Source: an uncultured Woeseiaceae bacterium
Lineage (GTDB): Bacteria; Pseudomonadota; Gammaproteobacteria; Steroidobacterales; Woeseiaceae
Direction: 5' to 3'
DNA: 57,669 bases
NCBI GenBank assembly: GCA_947259985.1
Contig: CAMYOJ010000020.1
Location: forward strand, 6,413-64,081
Below are positions 19,438 through 28,090 of this stretch, piece by piece. Each line of letters starts with the position of its first letter. Position 1 is the first letter of the stretch. A program made the position numbers and the translations under genes. The notes beneath the pieces were generated by a model. That model saw only the letters and a program-made list of their open reading frames with translations, had not been told where the DNA came from and made no database searches.

Positions 19438-20007
19438 TCAGCTCGTCCACTTGTCGACGTGTGGCGCCGTATAGCGCTCGAACTGCTGTATCAGGCCAGC
19501 CGCCGTCGAATCTTCAAGCAGCATGCGCCGGTTCTCCGGGCGCAGGAATCCTTCGGCGCTGGCGTGATCGAGGTAGCTCAACAGGTGGTCGAAGAATCCG
19601 CCGATATTGAGCACGCCACACGGTTTGTCATGAAACCGGAGCTGCCCCCATGTGATGATCTCGATAATCTCCTCGAGCGTGCCGAAACCTCCCGGCATCG
19701 CCACAAAACCGTCCGATAGTGCCGCCATCATCGACTTGCGCGCATGCATCGAACCCACGATATGCAGCTCGGTGAGCCGTTCGTGCGCGATCTCTTTTTC
19801 ACAGAGCATTTGCGGAATGACGCCATGCACCTTGCCGCCGCGTTCCAGCACGGCGTCCGCGAGCACGCCCATGATGCCCTTGTCCGCACCGCCGTAGACC
19901 AGTTCGAGTTCATGGTGGACGAGGACCTCGGCCAGCTCCTTCGCCGCGTCTGAATACTCCGGCCGAACGCCCGTGTTCGAACCGCAATAGACGCAGATTC
20001 TCCGCAC
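19438..20007 (-). CDS. LOG-family nucleotide 5'-monophosphate phosphoribohydrolase
   Basis: 189 residues. LOG proteins hydrolyse the N-glycosidic bond of adenosine-type monophosphates (including cytokinin nucleotides) to base plus ribose 5-phosphate. Both family motifs are present: MHARK at 87-91 and PGGFGTLEE at 105-113, with the N-terminal RRICVYCGSNTG and VYGGADKGIMGVLADA. GTG start at 20007. It lies eight bases after a phosphoribosyltransferase gene on the same strand, a sensible pairing for nucleobase/nucleotide turnover. Confidence 0.88.
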   Translation of the reverse strand: MRRICVYCGSNTGVRPEYSDAAKELAEVLVHHELELVYGGADKGIMGVLADAVLERGGKVHGVIPQMLCEKEIAHERLTELHIVGSMHARKSMMAALSDGFVAMPGGFGTLEEIIEIITWGQLRFHDKPCGVLNIGGFFDHLLSYLDHASAEGFLRPENRRMLLEDSTAAGLIQQFERYTAPHVDKWTS

Positions 20008-20015
20008 CAGCGTAT

Positions 20016-20588
20016 TCAGGCTGTCAGAGCCTGTGACTTGACGCTCTGCACGATCTCGGCGATGTCGGGCCTACTCGCCCTGAGTTCCTCGGGCGTCAGC
20101 GCGTCGAGTTCGTGCGGAAAGACCAGCCACTCCGCCGTCTCGCGCAGGAAGTAATCCGGCACGATGCTGGTCTCGTTGCGGCTCGGCTTGAACCAGGGCA
20201 CAGCGACGCGGATATCTTCGGGCGTGTTGCCGCGCGCGCGCCGGGTCAGCTCATCAATGACTGCCACTATCGTATTACCCGTGTCGAAAACGTCGTCGAC
20301 GATCAGCACGCGGTCGTCATGGCAGATCTTCTTGATAATGTAATTCAGACCGTGCACCGCGACAGCGCCGCGCTGATCGACACCGACATAGGAAGACGTG
20401 CGAATCGCGATGTGATCCGAGGCAACGCCGCAATAGGACAATACCTCCTGGAGCGCCATGCCGACGGGCGTGCCACCACGCCAGATCGCGATGATCATCG
20501 TGGGCTCGTAACCGCTCTCGAGAATCCTGATGCCGAGCTCCACGGAATCTTCGAGGAGGTCCTGGGCGGAAAGAACTGTCTTATCCAT
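20016..20588 (-). CDS. Purine-type phosphoribosyltransferase, paralogue 1
   Basis: 190 residues of the type I PRTase fold. The PRPP-binding motif is VLIVDDVFDTGNT at residues 94-106; the PPi loop is in IIAIWRGGTPVG. Closest in style to the hypoxanthine/xanthine PRT-like group that salvages bases with PRPP. It is encoded head-to-head with a paralogue at 20664-21266 and cotranscribed with the LOG gene. The exact base preference cannot be read from the sequence. Confidence 0.82.
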   Translation of the reverse strand: MDKTVLSAQDLLEDSVELGIRILESGYEPTMIIAIWRGGTPVGMALQEVLSYCGVASDHIAIRTSSYVGVDQRGAVAVHGLNYIIKKICHDDRVLIVDDVFDTGNTIVAVIDELTRRARGNTPEDIRVAVPWFKPSRNETSIVPDYFLRETAEWLVFPHELDALTPEELRASRPDIAEIVQSVKSQALTA

Positions 20589-20613
20589 GTGTTCTCGGAC
20601 TCTTGGCTGCCGG

Positions 20614-20619
20614 TATAAT
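20614..20619 (+). promoter_or_regulatory. Predicted -10 box TATAAT between divergent phosphoribosyltransferases
   Basis: An exact TATAAT in the 60-75 bp gap, placed to drive the plus-strand paralogue about 40 bases downstream. The -35 position only shows a weak TTCTCG with 16-bp spacing, so the promoter is tentative. Confidence 0.4.
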
Positions 20620-20663
20620 GCGGGGCCCCAATTCTATCGCAGCACAGCGTGGGTACAACAACA

Positions 20664-21266
20664 ATGAACGAGCGATTCATCGCCGCCGACGATCTCCTGA
20701 GAGATTCTTTCCAACTCGCCGCCGATATATTCGAAGCCGGGTTCGAACCGGACTTCCTGGTCGGGCTGTGGCGCGGCGGCAGCGCCGTCGGCATCGCCGT
20801 ACAGGAAGGGCTCGAGTATTTCGGGGTCAAGACGGACCACATAGCGATTCGCACCTCGTACACGGGTGCGCCGCGTTACACGCAGATGGTCAACACGGCC
20901 GAGTCGATCCGCGTGCACGGGCTGCAGTACCTGCTCGAAAACCTGTGTTCTCACCATTCCATGCTGATCGTCGACGATGTCTACAGCACGGGCTCGAGCG
21001 TCAACGCCGTCATCGACCAGCTGACCAGGAAAACGCGCCGCAATCTCCCGAAGGACATTCGCGTCGCAAGCGTCTGGTATCGCCCGTCCGAAAAAACCTT
21101 GCGCGAACCCGAGTATTTCGTGCACAAGACCAGCGACTGGCTGGTATTGCCTTACGAGATGACGGGTTTTTCGATCGACGAACTGCGCGCGAACCGGCCC
21201 GAGATGTCCGGCCTGCTCGAGCGGCTCGCGCCCCATGTAAAGTCGGACGGCAACCACGGTACCTGA
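20664..21266 (+). CDS. Purine-type phosphoribosyltransferase, paralogue 2
   Basis: About 200 residues; start at ATG 20664 (MNERFIAADDLLRDSFQ), with a GTG alternative at 20649. The PRPP motif is MLIVDDVYSTGSS and the PPi loop region is FLVGLWRGGSAVG. It aligns end-to-end with the divergent neighbour (the neighbour reads IIAIWRGGTPVG and VLIVDDVFDTGNT; both share DHIAIRTS, a WLV(F/L)P segment and an ELRA-RP segment), so the pair arose by duplication and inversion. Sequence differences in the hood region (SYTGAPRYTQMVNTA versus SSYVGVDQRGAVAVHG) suggest different base preference. Confidence 0.82.
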   Translation: MNERFIAADDLLRDSFQLAADIFEAGFEPDFLVGLWRGGSAVGIAVQEGLEYFGVKTDHIAIRTSYTGAPRYTQMVNTAESIRVHGLQYLLENLCSHHSMLIVDDVYSTGSSVNAVIDQLTRKTRRNLPKDIRVASVWYRPSEKTLREPEYFVHKTSDWLVLPYEMTGFSIDELRANRPEMSGLLERLAPHVKSDGNHGT

Positions 21267-21355
21267 CGTGGCTCCTATAGCGGAAATCCGATAGTTGAAT
21301 TTTCCGCAGCTGCGCTAATCTAGTCGGCACCCGGTTCCCGTCGACAGGCAAGACT

Positions 21356-21793
21356 ATGCAGGACCTTCCCCACCATTACGTAGTATCGGCATCAACGGCG
21401 ACAGATAAGAACGTCAAACTCGCAAGCCAGGGGCTCGAAGATCTGAGCACGGCCGGTCCGGCCGAATTCGGTGGCCCCGGAGATCTCTGGTCACCCGAAA
21501 CACTACTCGTAGGCTCCGTCGCCGACTGCTTCATCCTGTCGTTCCGGGCCATTGCGCGCGCGGCCCGGCTCGACTGGAACTCGCTGGATTGCGAGGCCGT
21601 CGGCACACTCGACAAGGTCGAGCGCGTAACGCAGTTCACACATTTCGACGTCAAGGCCGAGCTGACCGTTCCAGCCGGGACGGACGAAGAAAAAGCACAT
21701 CGGCTGCTCGAAAAAGCCGAGAAACACTGCCTGATTACGAATTCGATGAAGGCGCCTTCCACACTCGATGCCACGGTGCGGGTCGCCGACTGA
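21356..21793 (+). CDS. OsmC-family protein
   Basis: 145 residues. OsmC/Ohr proteins are thiol-dependent hydroperoxide reductases or related peroxide-response proteins. Family pattern: FGGPGDLWSPETLLVGSVADCFILSFR with the first conserved cysteine in SVADCF and the second in EKAEKHCLITNSM, followed by LDATV. Both cysteines are present, so it is probably active. It ends immediately before the convergent DUF6502 gene. Confidence 0.85.
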   Translation: MQDLPHHYVVSASTATDKNVKLASQGLEDLSTAGPAEFGGPGDLWSPETLLVGSVADCFILSFRAIARAARLDWNSLDCEAVGTLDKVERVTQFTHFDVKAELTVPAGTDEEKAHRLLEKAEKHCLITNSMKAPSTLDATVRVAD

Positions 21794-22618
21794 TCAACAG
21801 TCCTTGGTATCCAGGCCTTCGGCGTAGAATACGCCGGCGGAGACGGGTACCAGCTTTTCGTCGGCTTCATCACCGTTGTTCAGGGTCGCGTACGCGTCCA
21901 GCAAGTCGGCGATATTCGTCGTTGCGGCTCGCAGGCGCACCGACACGAGCTTGCGCACGCGGCGCACGTCCGACTTCCTGATGGTTGTGCGACTGACGGT
22001 TTCCTGAGGCCAGATGTCGCCCTCGCGAACAACTGTCTTGTTCTTCGCCATGGCTGACAACAGCGGGTAGGGCCCGGCTCGAAGCTCGGCCGCCAATTCC
22101 TCCTCTGGCACGAGCCTGTCGGAGTCTTCGGGCAGCAGTTTGTAGCGGCCATTTTCGCACTGGACCGCGCCGATGCGCTGCAATTCGGTCTTCATCGCGC
22201 CTTCCGGAATGTCGCCCGCGTACTGCTTGATCAGGGACCGGAATGAGCCGTTCTCCCCATCAAGAGGCAGTACGGCAGGTTCGCCATCTGCGTCCAGGAA
22301 TTCGTCTTTGGAACGCCACGCATCAATGACTTCCCTGACCGGCGTATGGCGATCAATGAGGGCGCCCTCGCCGCGCTCGAGACGGCCGCGAATACGACTG
22401 ATCTCCTTGCGCGTCAGACCCGTCATCGCGGCGATTCGCGACACGTTGGTTGGCCGGCCATGCACGCCATAGTCCTCCGAGGCTACGGAGACGAACGCCG
22501 TCTTGGACAACTCCGAGTACTCGCGGTAACCGCGACCGAAGCGCAGAAACAGTCGCGCCAGGGGCCGCAGTAGAAGGAGGAATGTGGAGTTGAGCTTGTT
22601 ATTGTTGTTGTCTTGCAT
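21794..22618 (-). CDS. DUF6502 family protein
   Basis: 274-residue protein with the DUF6502 layout: an N-terminal stretch LRPLARLFLRFGRGYREYSELSKTAFV (quoted here as LRPLARLFLRFGRGY and YSELSKTAFV), then a helix-turn-helix-like segment GRPTNVSRIAAMTGLTRKEI, a variable middle and a C-terminal part ending in a short charged tail. The HTH region suggests DNA binding or regulation, but the family has no established function. Monocistronic by context. Confidence 0.65.
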   Translation of the reverse strand: MQDNNNNKLNSTFLLLLRPLARLFLRFGRGYREYSELSKTAFVSVASEDYGVHGRPTNVSRIAAMTGLTRKEISRIRGRLERGEGALIDRHTPVREVIDAWRSKDEFLDADGEPAVLPLDGENGSFRSLIKQYAGDIPEGAMKTELQRIGAVQCENGRYKLLPEDSDRLVPEEELAAELRAGPYPLLSAMAKNKTVVREGDIWPQETVSRTTIRKSDVRRVRKLVSVRLRAATTNIADLLDAYATLNNGDEADEKLVPVSAGVFYAEGLDTKDC

Positions 22619-22673
22619 CGAGCCGAAAATATATTTTGTCCCAGGGACTTACGCCATCAAAATGTGCCGATTG

Positions 22674-22703
22674 GGAAAAATCGACCGTTTCAGGGGAAAC
22701 GGT
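22674..22703 (-). terminator. Rho-independent terminator after the purine operon
   Basis: An 8-bp perfect stem, ACCGTTTC (22684-22691) with GAAACGGT (22696-22703), around a four-base loop, followed on the minus strand by CGATTTTT. It lies 28 bases beyond the guaD stop and in the 113-bp gap before the DUF6502 gene. Confidence 0.6.
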
Positions 22704-22731
22704 TTTCCTGTCCGACATTTTGTTTGGCGCG

Positions 22732-24042
22732 CTATAGTCCGCTTTTTTCGCCGCAAAGCTGCCGCTTGCCACGAACATAGGTGGCCGCGATGTTCCTGTC
22801 GTCAGCCAGCGTAATCAACGCAAACAGCTTTTCGTCCATGGTCTCGGCGGCAGCCACGCGGCGCGCCGTGAGGCTCGAGCCAGCGGCGTCCAGCACGACG
22901 AAGTCCGCTTCTTTGCCCGGCAGGAAATTCCCGATGCAATCGTCAAGATACAGCGCTTCGGCGGCGCCCAGCGTAGCCAGGTACAGGGCACGGGTAGCGG
23001 GAAGCGCGTGCTCCTGCAGATGCAGGACCTTGTACGCCTCACTGGCCGTTCGCAACATCGACAGGCTCGTGCCGCCGCCGACGTCGGTGCCGAGGCCGCA
23101 ACGTATGTTCGCCGCACGCATGGCCGGCAGGTCGAAGAGCCCGCTGCCCAGGAACAGGTTCGACGTAGGGCAAAAAGCGGCGGCGCCGCCCTTGCTGGCC
23201 ATCGAGGAACGATCAGCCTCACTCATGTGCAGGCAATGCGCGAACACGGCGCGCTCGCGCAGCAAGCCGAAATGATCGTAAACATCGAGATAGCTGCTGT
23301 GCTCGGGATACAGCCGCGCAATCTCGTCAACTTCTTCCGTATTTTCGGCAAGGTGCGTGTGGATCCAGACATCGGGATACTCCGCCGCGAGTTGTCCTGC
23401 CGCCGTGAGCTGTTCGGATGTCGAGGTCAGCGCGAAACGCGGCGTGATCGCGTAACCGAGACGCCCCTTGCCATGCCATTTTTCGATCAGCGCCCTGCTG
23501 TCCGCAATGCCTCCCGCGGCATCGTCCCGGAGTTCTTCAGGGCAGTTGCAGTCCATCAACACTTTGCCCGCGATCAGCCGCAGGTCTCGCGCAGATGCGG
23601 CTTCGAAGATCGCGTCGGCAGAATGCGGATGCACTGTGCCGAATACGAGCGCTGTCGTCGTTCCGTTGGCCAGCATTTCATCGACGAACGCGGTCGCCAC
23701 TTCGCGTGCGTAGTCGGGATCTGCGAAACGTGCCTCAGCCGGGTAAGCGTAACGATTGAGCCAGTCGAGCAGCTGTTCGCCGTAGGAAGCGATGATATCG
23801 AGCTGCGGAAAATGCACGTGACAGTCAATGAATCCGGGCACGATGAGCCGGCCCGGGTACTCGATGATCCGCACATCTTCGGGGAGTTCGGGCAACAGGG
23901 CGTCGGCGTGCCCGGCTTTTAGCACGTCACCGTCCTCGACAATCAGGAGGCCGTCTTCGAAGTACTCGACCGCCGACGAACGCGCCTCCTCTCCCGGGTC
24001 GGAGAGACAGTGCAATATCGAAGAGCGGAAGGCTTGACGCAT
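22732..24042 (-). CDS. guaD: Guanine deaminase
   Basis: 436 residues from ATG 24042, preceded by TGAGGG; the frame extends further upstream but that part overlaps allA. Zinc amidohydrolase converting guanine to xanthine plus ammonia. Motifs: PGFIDCHVHFPQLD (HxH ligands and the PQ typical of guanine deaminases), VLMDCNCPEELRD (the C-P-E context seen in GuaD), AITPRFALTSTSEQL, WIHTHLAENTEEV, FAHCLHMSE and GLGTDVGGGTSLSML. Last gene of the ten-gene purine operon; it feeds xanthine into XdhAB. Confidence 0.93.
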   Translation of the reverse strand: MRQAFRSSILHCLSDPGEEARSSAVEYFEDGLLIVEDGDVLKAGHADALLPELPEDVRIIEYPGRLIVPGFIDCHVHFPQLDIIASYGEQLLDWLNRYAYPAEARFADPDYAREVATAFVDEMLANGTTTALVFGTVHPHSADAIFEAASARDLRLIAGKVLMDCNCPEELRDDAAGGIADSRALIEKWHGKGRLGYAITPRFALTSTSEQLTAAGQLAAEYPDVWIHTHLAENTEEVDEIARLYPEHSSYLDVYDHFGLLRERAVFAHCLHMSEADRSSMASKGGAAAFCPTSNLFLGSGLFDLPAMRAANIRCGLGTDVGGGTSLSMLRTASEAYKVLHLQEHALPATRALYLATLGAAEALYLDDCIGNFLPGKEADFVVLDAAGSSLTARRVAAAETMDEKLFALITLADDRNIAATYVRGKRQLCGEKSGL

Positions 24043-24047
24043 GGCCC

Positions 24048-24554
24048 TCAGACAGCCTCGAGCATGACAGCGTCGTCGAGGATGAATTCTTCGCAATTGA
24101 TCGCCGCACCGCCGCGGTCCACAACGAGGAATTCGTGGCCAGCCGAGAACGCGATCAGCGGCATGTGCCAGGTACCGCGGTGATAGTTGAATCCCTGGCG
24201 TGGCTGCGTGATGAATGCACGCAAAGCGGACACGTCGACGGACTCCCCGGGCGGCGCGACGACGATAACCGTCTCACAGGGCTGCAGCGGCATGAACGCC
24301 TGGCTGCCAAGCGGGTGTCGCTCGAGCTTGTCGATGCGAAGCGGCAGCGACGTCGCGACGCGGCAGCGCGCGACGCTGACCGAAACCTGGCCGTCGCTAC
24401 CGACATCGATGTCGCACAGGTCGTCGAAACGCTCGAAACGCGCCTCGTTCATGGCGGCTGACCGGTCGCGCGACGCCTCGATGACGTCGCCGAAAGGCGC
24501 GAAGCGCTCGCGCGTCAGCGGCAATGGCGCCAGGGAAATTGCGGGCTCAGCCAT
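24048..24554 (-). CDS. allA: Ureidoglycolate lyase
   Basis: 168 residues. Splits ureidoglycolate to glyoxylate and urea, the final ureide step. AllA motifs: PLTRERFAPFGDVIE near the start, LERHPLGSQAFMPL, IVVAPPGE and NYHRGTWHMPLIAF near the C-terminus. Its start overlaps the end of alc by eight bases and its stop is five bases before guaD. No urease is in the window, so the urea is either exported or handled elsewhere. Confidence 0.92.
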   Translation of the reverse strand: MAEPAISLAPLPLTRERFAPFGDVIEASRDRSAAMNEARFERFDDLCDIDVGSDGQVSVSVARCRVATSLPLRIDKLERHPLGSQAFMPLQPCETVIVVAPPGESVDVSALRAFITQPRQGFNYHRGTWHMPLIAFSAGHEFLVVDRGGAAINCEEFILDDAVMLEAV

Positions 24555-25518
24555 GCACCTGGCCGAATAAGCGTACGCGACTGATGCCGCCGTCCGGGTA
24601 AATTGAGACTCGCACGTGACTGACCTCGCCGATACTCAGCAGCGCGTCGTCGAAATAGTGTTGCTGGTCCATCTTGAGCTTTGCCTCGGGCAGCAGGGCC
24701 TGCCACTGATCGTGATCGGCGACAGCCGTCTCGTCACTATCGAACATACCCGCCTCCAGCGAGACGCGGTCCGGGTAATTGCCCTTGAAATGCGCCGTAT
24801 CGATCTCGGCACGCTCGATGATGGCAGGCCGGCCGAGCGCGATGATGACCCAGTCGTTGCCCGGCCCGCGACGCCGTGCCGTCTCCCAGCCGTCGCCCAT
24901 GTTGAATCCGCGCCCCGGCGCCGTCAGGTTGTGGATACTGCCGTAGTGCTCATCGCTTGCCGCGAGCGCACGACCGCCGTGCTCGACTGCCGCGAGATCG
25001 ACGTAACCGTCAATGTCCGTGAAATCGGCACGAATCTCTCCGAAGATCCTGAGCCTTGCGACGCCGCCGTCGGGGTAAATGTGCAGGCGCACGTGCGTCC
25101 AGATCCCGTCATCGCGCGCGTCGAGGTAGTGATGCGAATCACCGCCGAGTTCAGTCTCAGGAATGATTTCGACCCAGCCCTCCTCGGGCACCTCCTCCGT
25201 GGGGTTGGCGCAGACCTCGATCGACGCGCGCGGCGGAAAATTGCCCGTGAAGTGGCTCGTGTCGATGTCGAAACCGTGTATTACGCCCGGCACTCCGAGA
25301 CGAATGACGCAGTAGTCGTGCCCGGGTCCGCGGCGGCGGCGGCTCTCCCAACCGTCCATCCATTTGCCGTGCTCATCGTACCTGTCCGCAACGAAAACCG
25401 GATCGGCCGCATCGATCAACCGCTCCTTGGCACCGAAAAACTCGTCGGTCGCATAGGTCACGCGCGTACCGAGACGCGGCTGCTCGAGTTGTACCCACTT
25501 GCTGATCGAACGATTCAT
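24547..25518 (-). CDS. alc: Allantoicase
   Basis: 323 residues made of two repeated jelly-roll halves, as in known allantoicases. Hydrolyses allantoate to ureidoglycolate and urea. The repeats are visible as GWESRRRRGPGHDYCVIRLG / GWETARRRGPGNDWVIIALG and DTSHFTGNFPPRASIEVCA / DTAHFKGNYPDRVSLEAGM, each with a later VR(L/V)xIYPDGGV/I. Its ATG overlaps the uraD stop (ATGA). Confidence 0.94.
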   Translation of the reverse strand: MNRSISKWVQLEQPRLGTRVTYATDEFFGAKERLIDAADPVFVADRYDEHGKWMDGWESRRRRGPGHDYCVIRLGVPGVIHGFDIDTSHFTGNFPPRASIEVCANPTEEVPEEGWVEIIPETELGGDSHHYLDARDDGIWTHVRLHIYPDGGVARLRIFGEIRADFTDIDGYVDLAAVEHGGRALAASDEHYGSIHNLTAPGRGFNMGDGWETARRRGPGNDWVIIALGRPAIIERAEIDTAHFKGNYPDRVSLEAGMFDSDETAVADHDQWQALLPEAKLKMDQQHYFDDALLSIGEVSHVRVSIYPDGGISRVRLFGQVHG

Positions 25519-26003
25519 GCTTCTTGCTCCATGGCCTCGAGACGCAAGCGCGCAATCTTGTGAATCTCGACCAAAGCCGTTTCGAATTCGAGTTCGTAGT
25601 CGTTCTCGAGCCGTTGGGTGAAAGCCTCGAGAATCTCGTCACGACTACTGTCGCGTACAGCCATGACGAACGGAAAACCGAACTTGTCGTGATAGGCCGT
25701 ATTGAGGGCCTGGAAGCGCTCGAACTCCTCTTGCGAGCACTGGTCGAGGCCCGCGCTGGCCTGCTCCGCCGTCGAGTCCGCGGTCAGTTCGCCCGCCACC
25801 TGGGCCTTGCCCGCGAGATCCGGATGCGCGCGAATCAGTTCGAGCTGCTGTTCGCTTGCCGCGTTGTCCACGATGTCTGCCATGACGTCGGCGAGAAGCG
25901 CAACGTCCGAGGTATCGACGCCCAGCGCGGACACGCGTTCGGCCACCCAGGGCGAATGTTCGTACACGCCGCCATAGCGCGCGATGAAATCGTGAGTATC
26001 CAC
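25515..26003 (-). CDS. uraD: OHCU decarboxylase
   Basis: 162 residues from a GTG at 26003 that overlaps the puuE stop by one base (TAGTG) and is preceded by GGAG; an ATG further upstream lies within puuE. Decarboxylates 2-oxo-4-hydroxy-4-carboxy-5-ureidoimidazoline to S-(+)-allantoin. Motifs: FIARYGGVYEHSPWVAE, LIRAHPDLAGKA (catalytic His), LNTAYHDKFGFPFVMAV and the C-terminal EIHKIARLRL. Confidence 0.93.
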   Translation of the reverse strand: MDTHDFIARYGGVYEHSPWVAERVSALGVDTSDVALLADVMADIVDNAASEQQLELIRAHPDLAGKAQVAGELTADSTAEQASAGLDQCSQEEFERFQALNTAYHDKFGFPFVMAVRDSSRDEILEAFTQRLENDYELEFETALVEIHKIARLRLEAMEQEA

Positions 26004-26902
26004 TACAGCTCCTTCGCCGGGTGGCGTTCGCGCCAATGCCTGGCGATCGCAACGCGGGTCGCTATCCAGGCGTCGCCGCGGGCCGCAACATAGTCTAGGA
26101 ACCTCGCGAGCGCGGCAGCCCTGCCCGGCCGACCGGCCAGGCGGCAGTGCAGGCCGACCGACATCATGCGACCGCCTTCGTCATGCAGTGTATCGAAGCT
26201 GTCCTTGAGGTAGTCGAAGAACTGCTGCCCCGAGTTGAAGCCTTGCGGCGTCGCGAACCGCATGTCGTTGGCGTCGAGCGTGTACGGCACCATGAGCTGC
26301 GGCGTGTCGAACGAATGGTCCCAGTACGGCAGGTCATCGGCATAGCTGTCGGCGTTGTATTCGAAGCGACCTTCTTCAGCCGCAATACGATGACTGTTCG
26401 GGCTGCAGCGCCCAAGGTACCAACCCGTCGGACGTGCGCCCGTAATCTTCTCGTGTATTGCCAGCGCCTGCCGAAAGTGATCCCGCTCGGTGGCCTCGTC
26501 GACAAACTGGTAGTCCACCCAGCGGTAGCCGTGGCTCGCGATCTCCCAGTTCGCGTCCTGCATCGCCTGCACGACTTCGGGATTGCGCCCGAGCGCCATG
26601 GCAACCGCGAACACCGTAACCGGTAGCCCGCGTTCCGCGAACAGGCGATGCAGTCGCCAGAATCCGGCGCGCGACCCGTACTCGTACAGTGATTCCATGT
26701 TCATGTGGCGCTGACCATCGATGGGCTGCGCGCCCACGATCTCGGACAGGAAAGCCTCGGAAGCCGCGTCGCCGTGCAATACACAGTTCTCGCCGCCCTC
26801 TTCATAGTTGATAACGAACTGCACGGCTGTACGCGCGCCGCCGGGCCAGTCCGCGGCAGGCGGCTGCTGTCCGTATCCGCGCATATCTCTCGGGTAGGTC
26901 AT
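26003..26902 (-). CDS. puuE: Allantoinase, polysaccharide-deacetylase family (PuuE)
   Basis: 299 residues from ATG 26902, which overlaps the puuD stop (ATGA). Metal-independent PuuE-type allantoinase hydrolysing allantoin to allantoate; unrelated to the amidohydrolase AllB. Motifs: PRDMRGYGQQPP near the start, FVINYEEGGENCVLHGD, NWEIASHGYRWVDYQ, GWYLGRCSPNSHRI, YNADSYADDLPYWD and MMSVGLHCRLAGRPGRA. Confidence 0.94.
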   Translation of the reverse strand: MTYPRDMRGYGQQPPAADWPGGARTAVQFVINYEEGGENCVLHGDAASEAFLSEIVGAQPIDGQRHMNMESLYEYGSRAGFWRLHRLFAERGLPVTVFAVAMALGRNPEVVQAMQDANWEIASHGYRWVDYQFVDEATERDHFRQALAIHEKITGARPTGWYLGRCSPNSHRIAAEEGRFEYNADSYADDLPYWDHSFDTPQLMVPYTLDANDMRFATPQGFNSGQQFFDYLKDSFDTLHDEGGRMMSVGLHCRLAGRPGRAAALARFLDYVAARGDAWIATRVAIARHWRERHPAKEL

Positions 26903-28089
26903 GGCTGATCCTGCAGCGACAGGTACCATTGTTCGACGACGCCTCGTTCCGCGTCCGTCATCGCCGTCAGGTTGCCGATCGGCATGACGCGCGTCACCAC
27001 GGTCTGCTGGTAGATGCGTGCCGCATCGCCGAGAATCTGTTCGTCGCTGTCGAACATCACGCCGAGCGGCGCAGCTGGAAAAGCCGGATGCACGGGCGCC
27101 GCAGAATGGCAGCTCGTACAGCGCGCCTGGACAACGTTTCTCACCTGGTCGAAAGACACTGCAGCAGAATCGTCAGTCGGGGATCGCGGCGCGATCGCGG
27201 CCGCGATGCCCGCCAGCAGCAATACGGCTAGCACGGCCGGCAGCAACGATGCCTTGCCGCTGTGACGAGCCACGAAGTAAATGCGAATCAATGCGCCGGC
27301 CAGCGCTACGCCGACGAGGATCGCCCAGTTGTATTCGTGACTGTAGGTCATCGCGTAGTGATTGCTCGTCATGACGAACAGCACGGGCAGCGTGAAGTAG
27401 GTGTTGTGCACAGAGCGCTGCTTGGCCTTTATCCCGAGCGCCGGGTCAGGAGCCTCGCCGCGTCCCGCCGCGTCCACCATCTTGCGCTGACCCGGGATGA
27501 TGACCATTGCTACGTTGGCAACCATGATCGTGCCGAGCACGGCGCCGAAATGTATGTACGCGCCGCGACCGCCAAAAAGCTGGCACAAACCCCAGGCCAG
27601 TAACGCAACGAGCAGCAACAGCACGACGGCGAAGACCCGATCGTCGCGCGCGAGCGGCGACTTGCACAACAAGTCGTACACCACCCAACCGCCGACGATG
27701 AACGCGACCGCGATGCCTACGGCGGACGCCGCCGACAACTCGGCTACCGAGCGATCGATCAGGTAGACCTCCGCGCCGTACCAGTAGACGAGGCCCAACA
27801 GGAACATGCCCGACATCCAGGTCCAGTAAGCCTCCCACTTGAACCAGTGCAGGCGTTCAGGCAGCTGCCCCGGTGCAACGCGATACTTCTGGGCGTGGTA
27901 AAAGCCGCCGCCGTGCACCGACCAGGCTTCGCCACCAACGCCTTTTGCATCGTCGTCGGGATCAGCCGGTGGCCGCAGGTGGTTATCGAGCCAGATGAAA
28001 TACAGCGACGAGCCGATCCACGCGATGCCCACAACAAAATGCAGCCAGCGCACGAGCAGGTTGAGCCAGTCGACGAGATAGGCTGCCAT
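26899..28089 (-). CDS. puuD: Membrane urate oxidase PuuD with cytochrome c domain
   Basis: 396 residues: about eight membrane segments of the urate-hydroxylase/DUF989 type (LVRWLHFVVGIAWIGSSLYF at the start; KQRSVHNTYFTLPVLFVMTS in the middle), then a C-terminal mono-haem cytochrome c domain with CTSCH at 324-328 and probable axial Met369 in TRVMPIGN. It oxidises urate to 5-hydroxyisourate and passes electrons to the respiratory chain, so no H2O2 is formed. One base separates it from the xdhC stop. Replaces soluble uricase or HpxO, neither of which is in the window. Confidence 0.93.
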   Translation of the reverse strand: MAAYLVDWLNLLVRWLHFVVGIAWIGSSLYFIWLDNHLRPPADPDDDAKGVGGEAWSVHGGGFYHAQKYRVAPGQLPERLHWFKWEAYWTWMSGMFLLGLVYWYGAEVYLIDRSVAELSAASAVGIAVAFIVGGWVVYDLLCKSPLARDDRVFAVVLLLLVALLAWGLCQLFGGRGAYIHFGAVLGTIMVANVAMVIIPGQRKMVDAAGRGEAPDPALGIKAKQRSVHNTYFTLPVLFVMTSNHYAMTYSHEYNWAILVGVALAGALIRIYFVARHSGKASLLPAVLAVLLLAGIAAAIAPRSPTDDSAAVSFDQVRNVVQARCTSCHSAAPVHPAFPAAPLGVMFDSDEQILGDAARIYQQTVVTRVMPIGNLTAMTDAERGVVEQWYLSLQDQP

Positions 28090-28090
28090 G

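Noticed and set aside
22635-22652. TTTTGTCCCAGGGACTTA as a remnant of the GGGGACAGT repeat family
   Set aside because: Only a short GTCCC-A-GGGAC palindrome; too little similarity to the cluster at 55528-55690.
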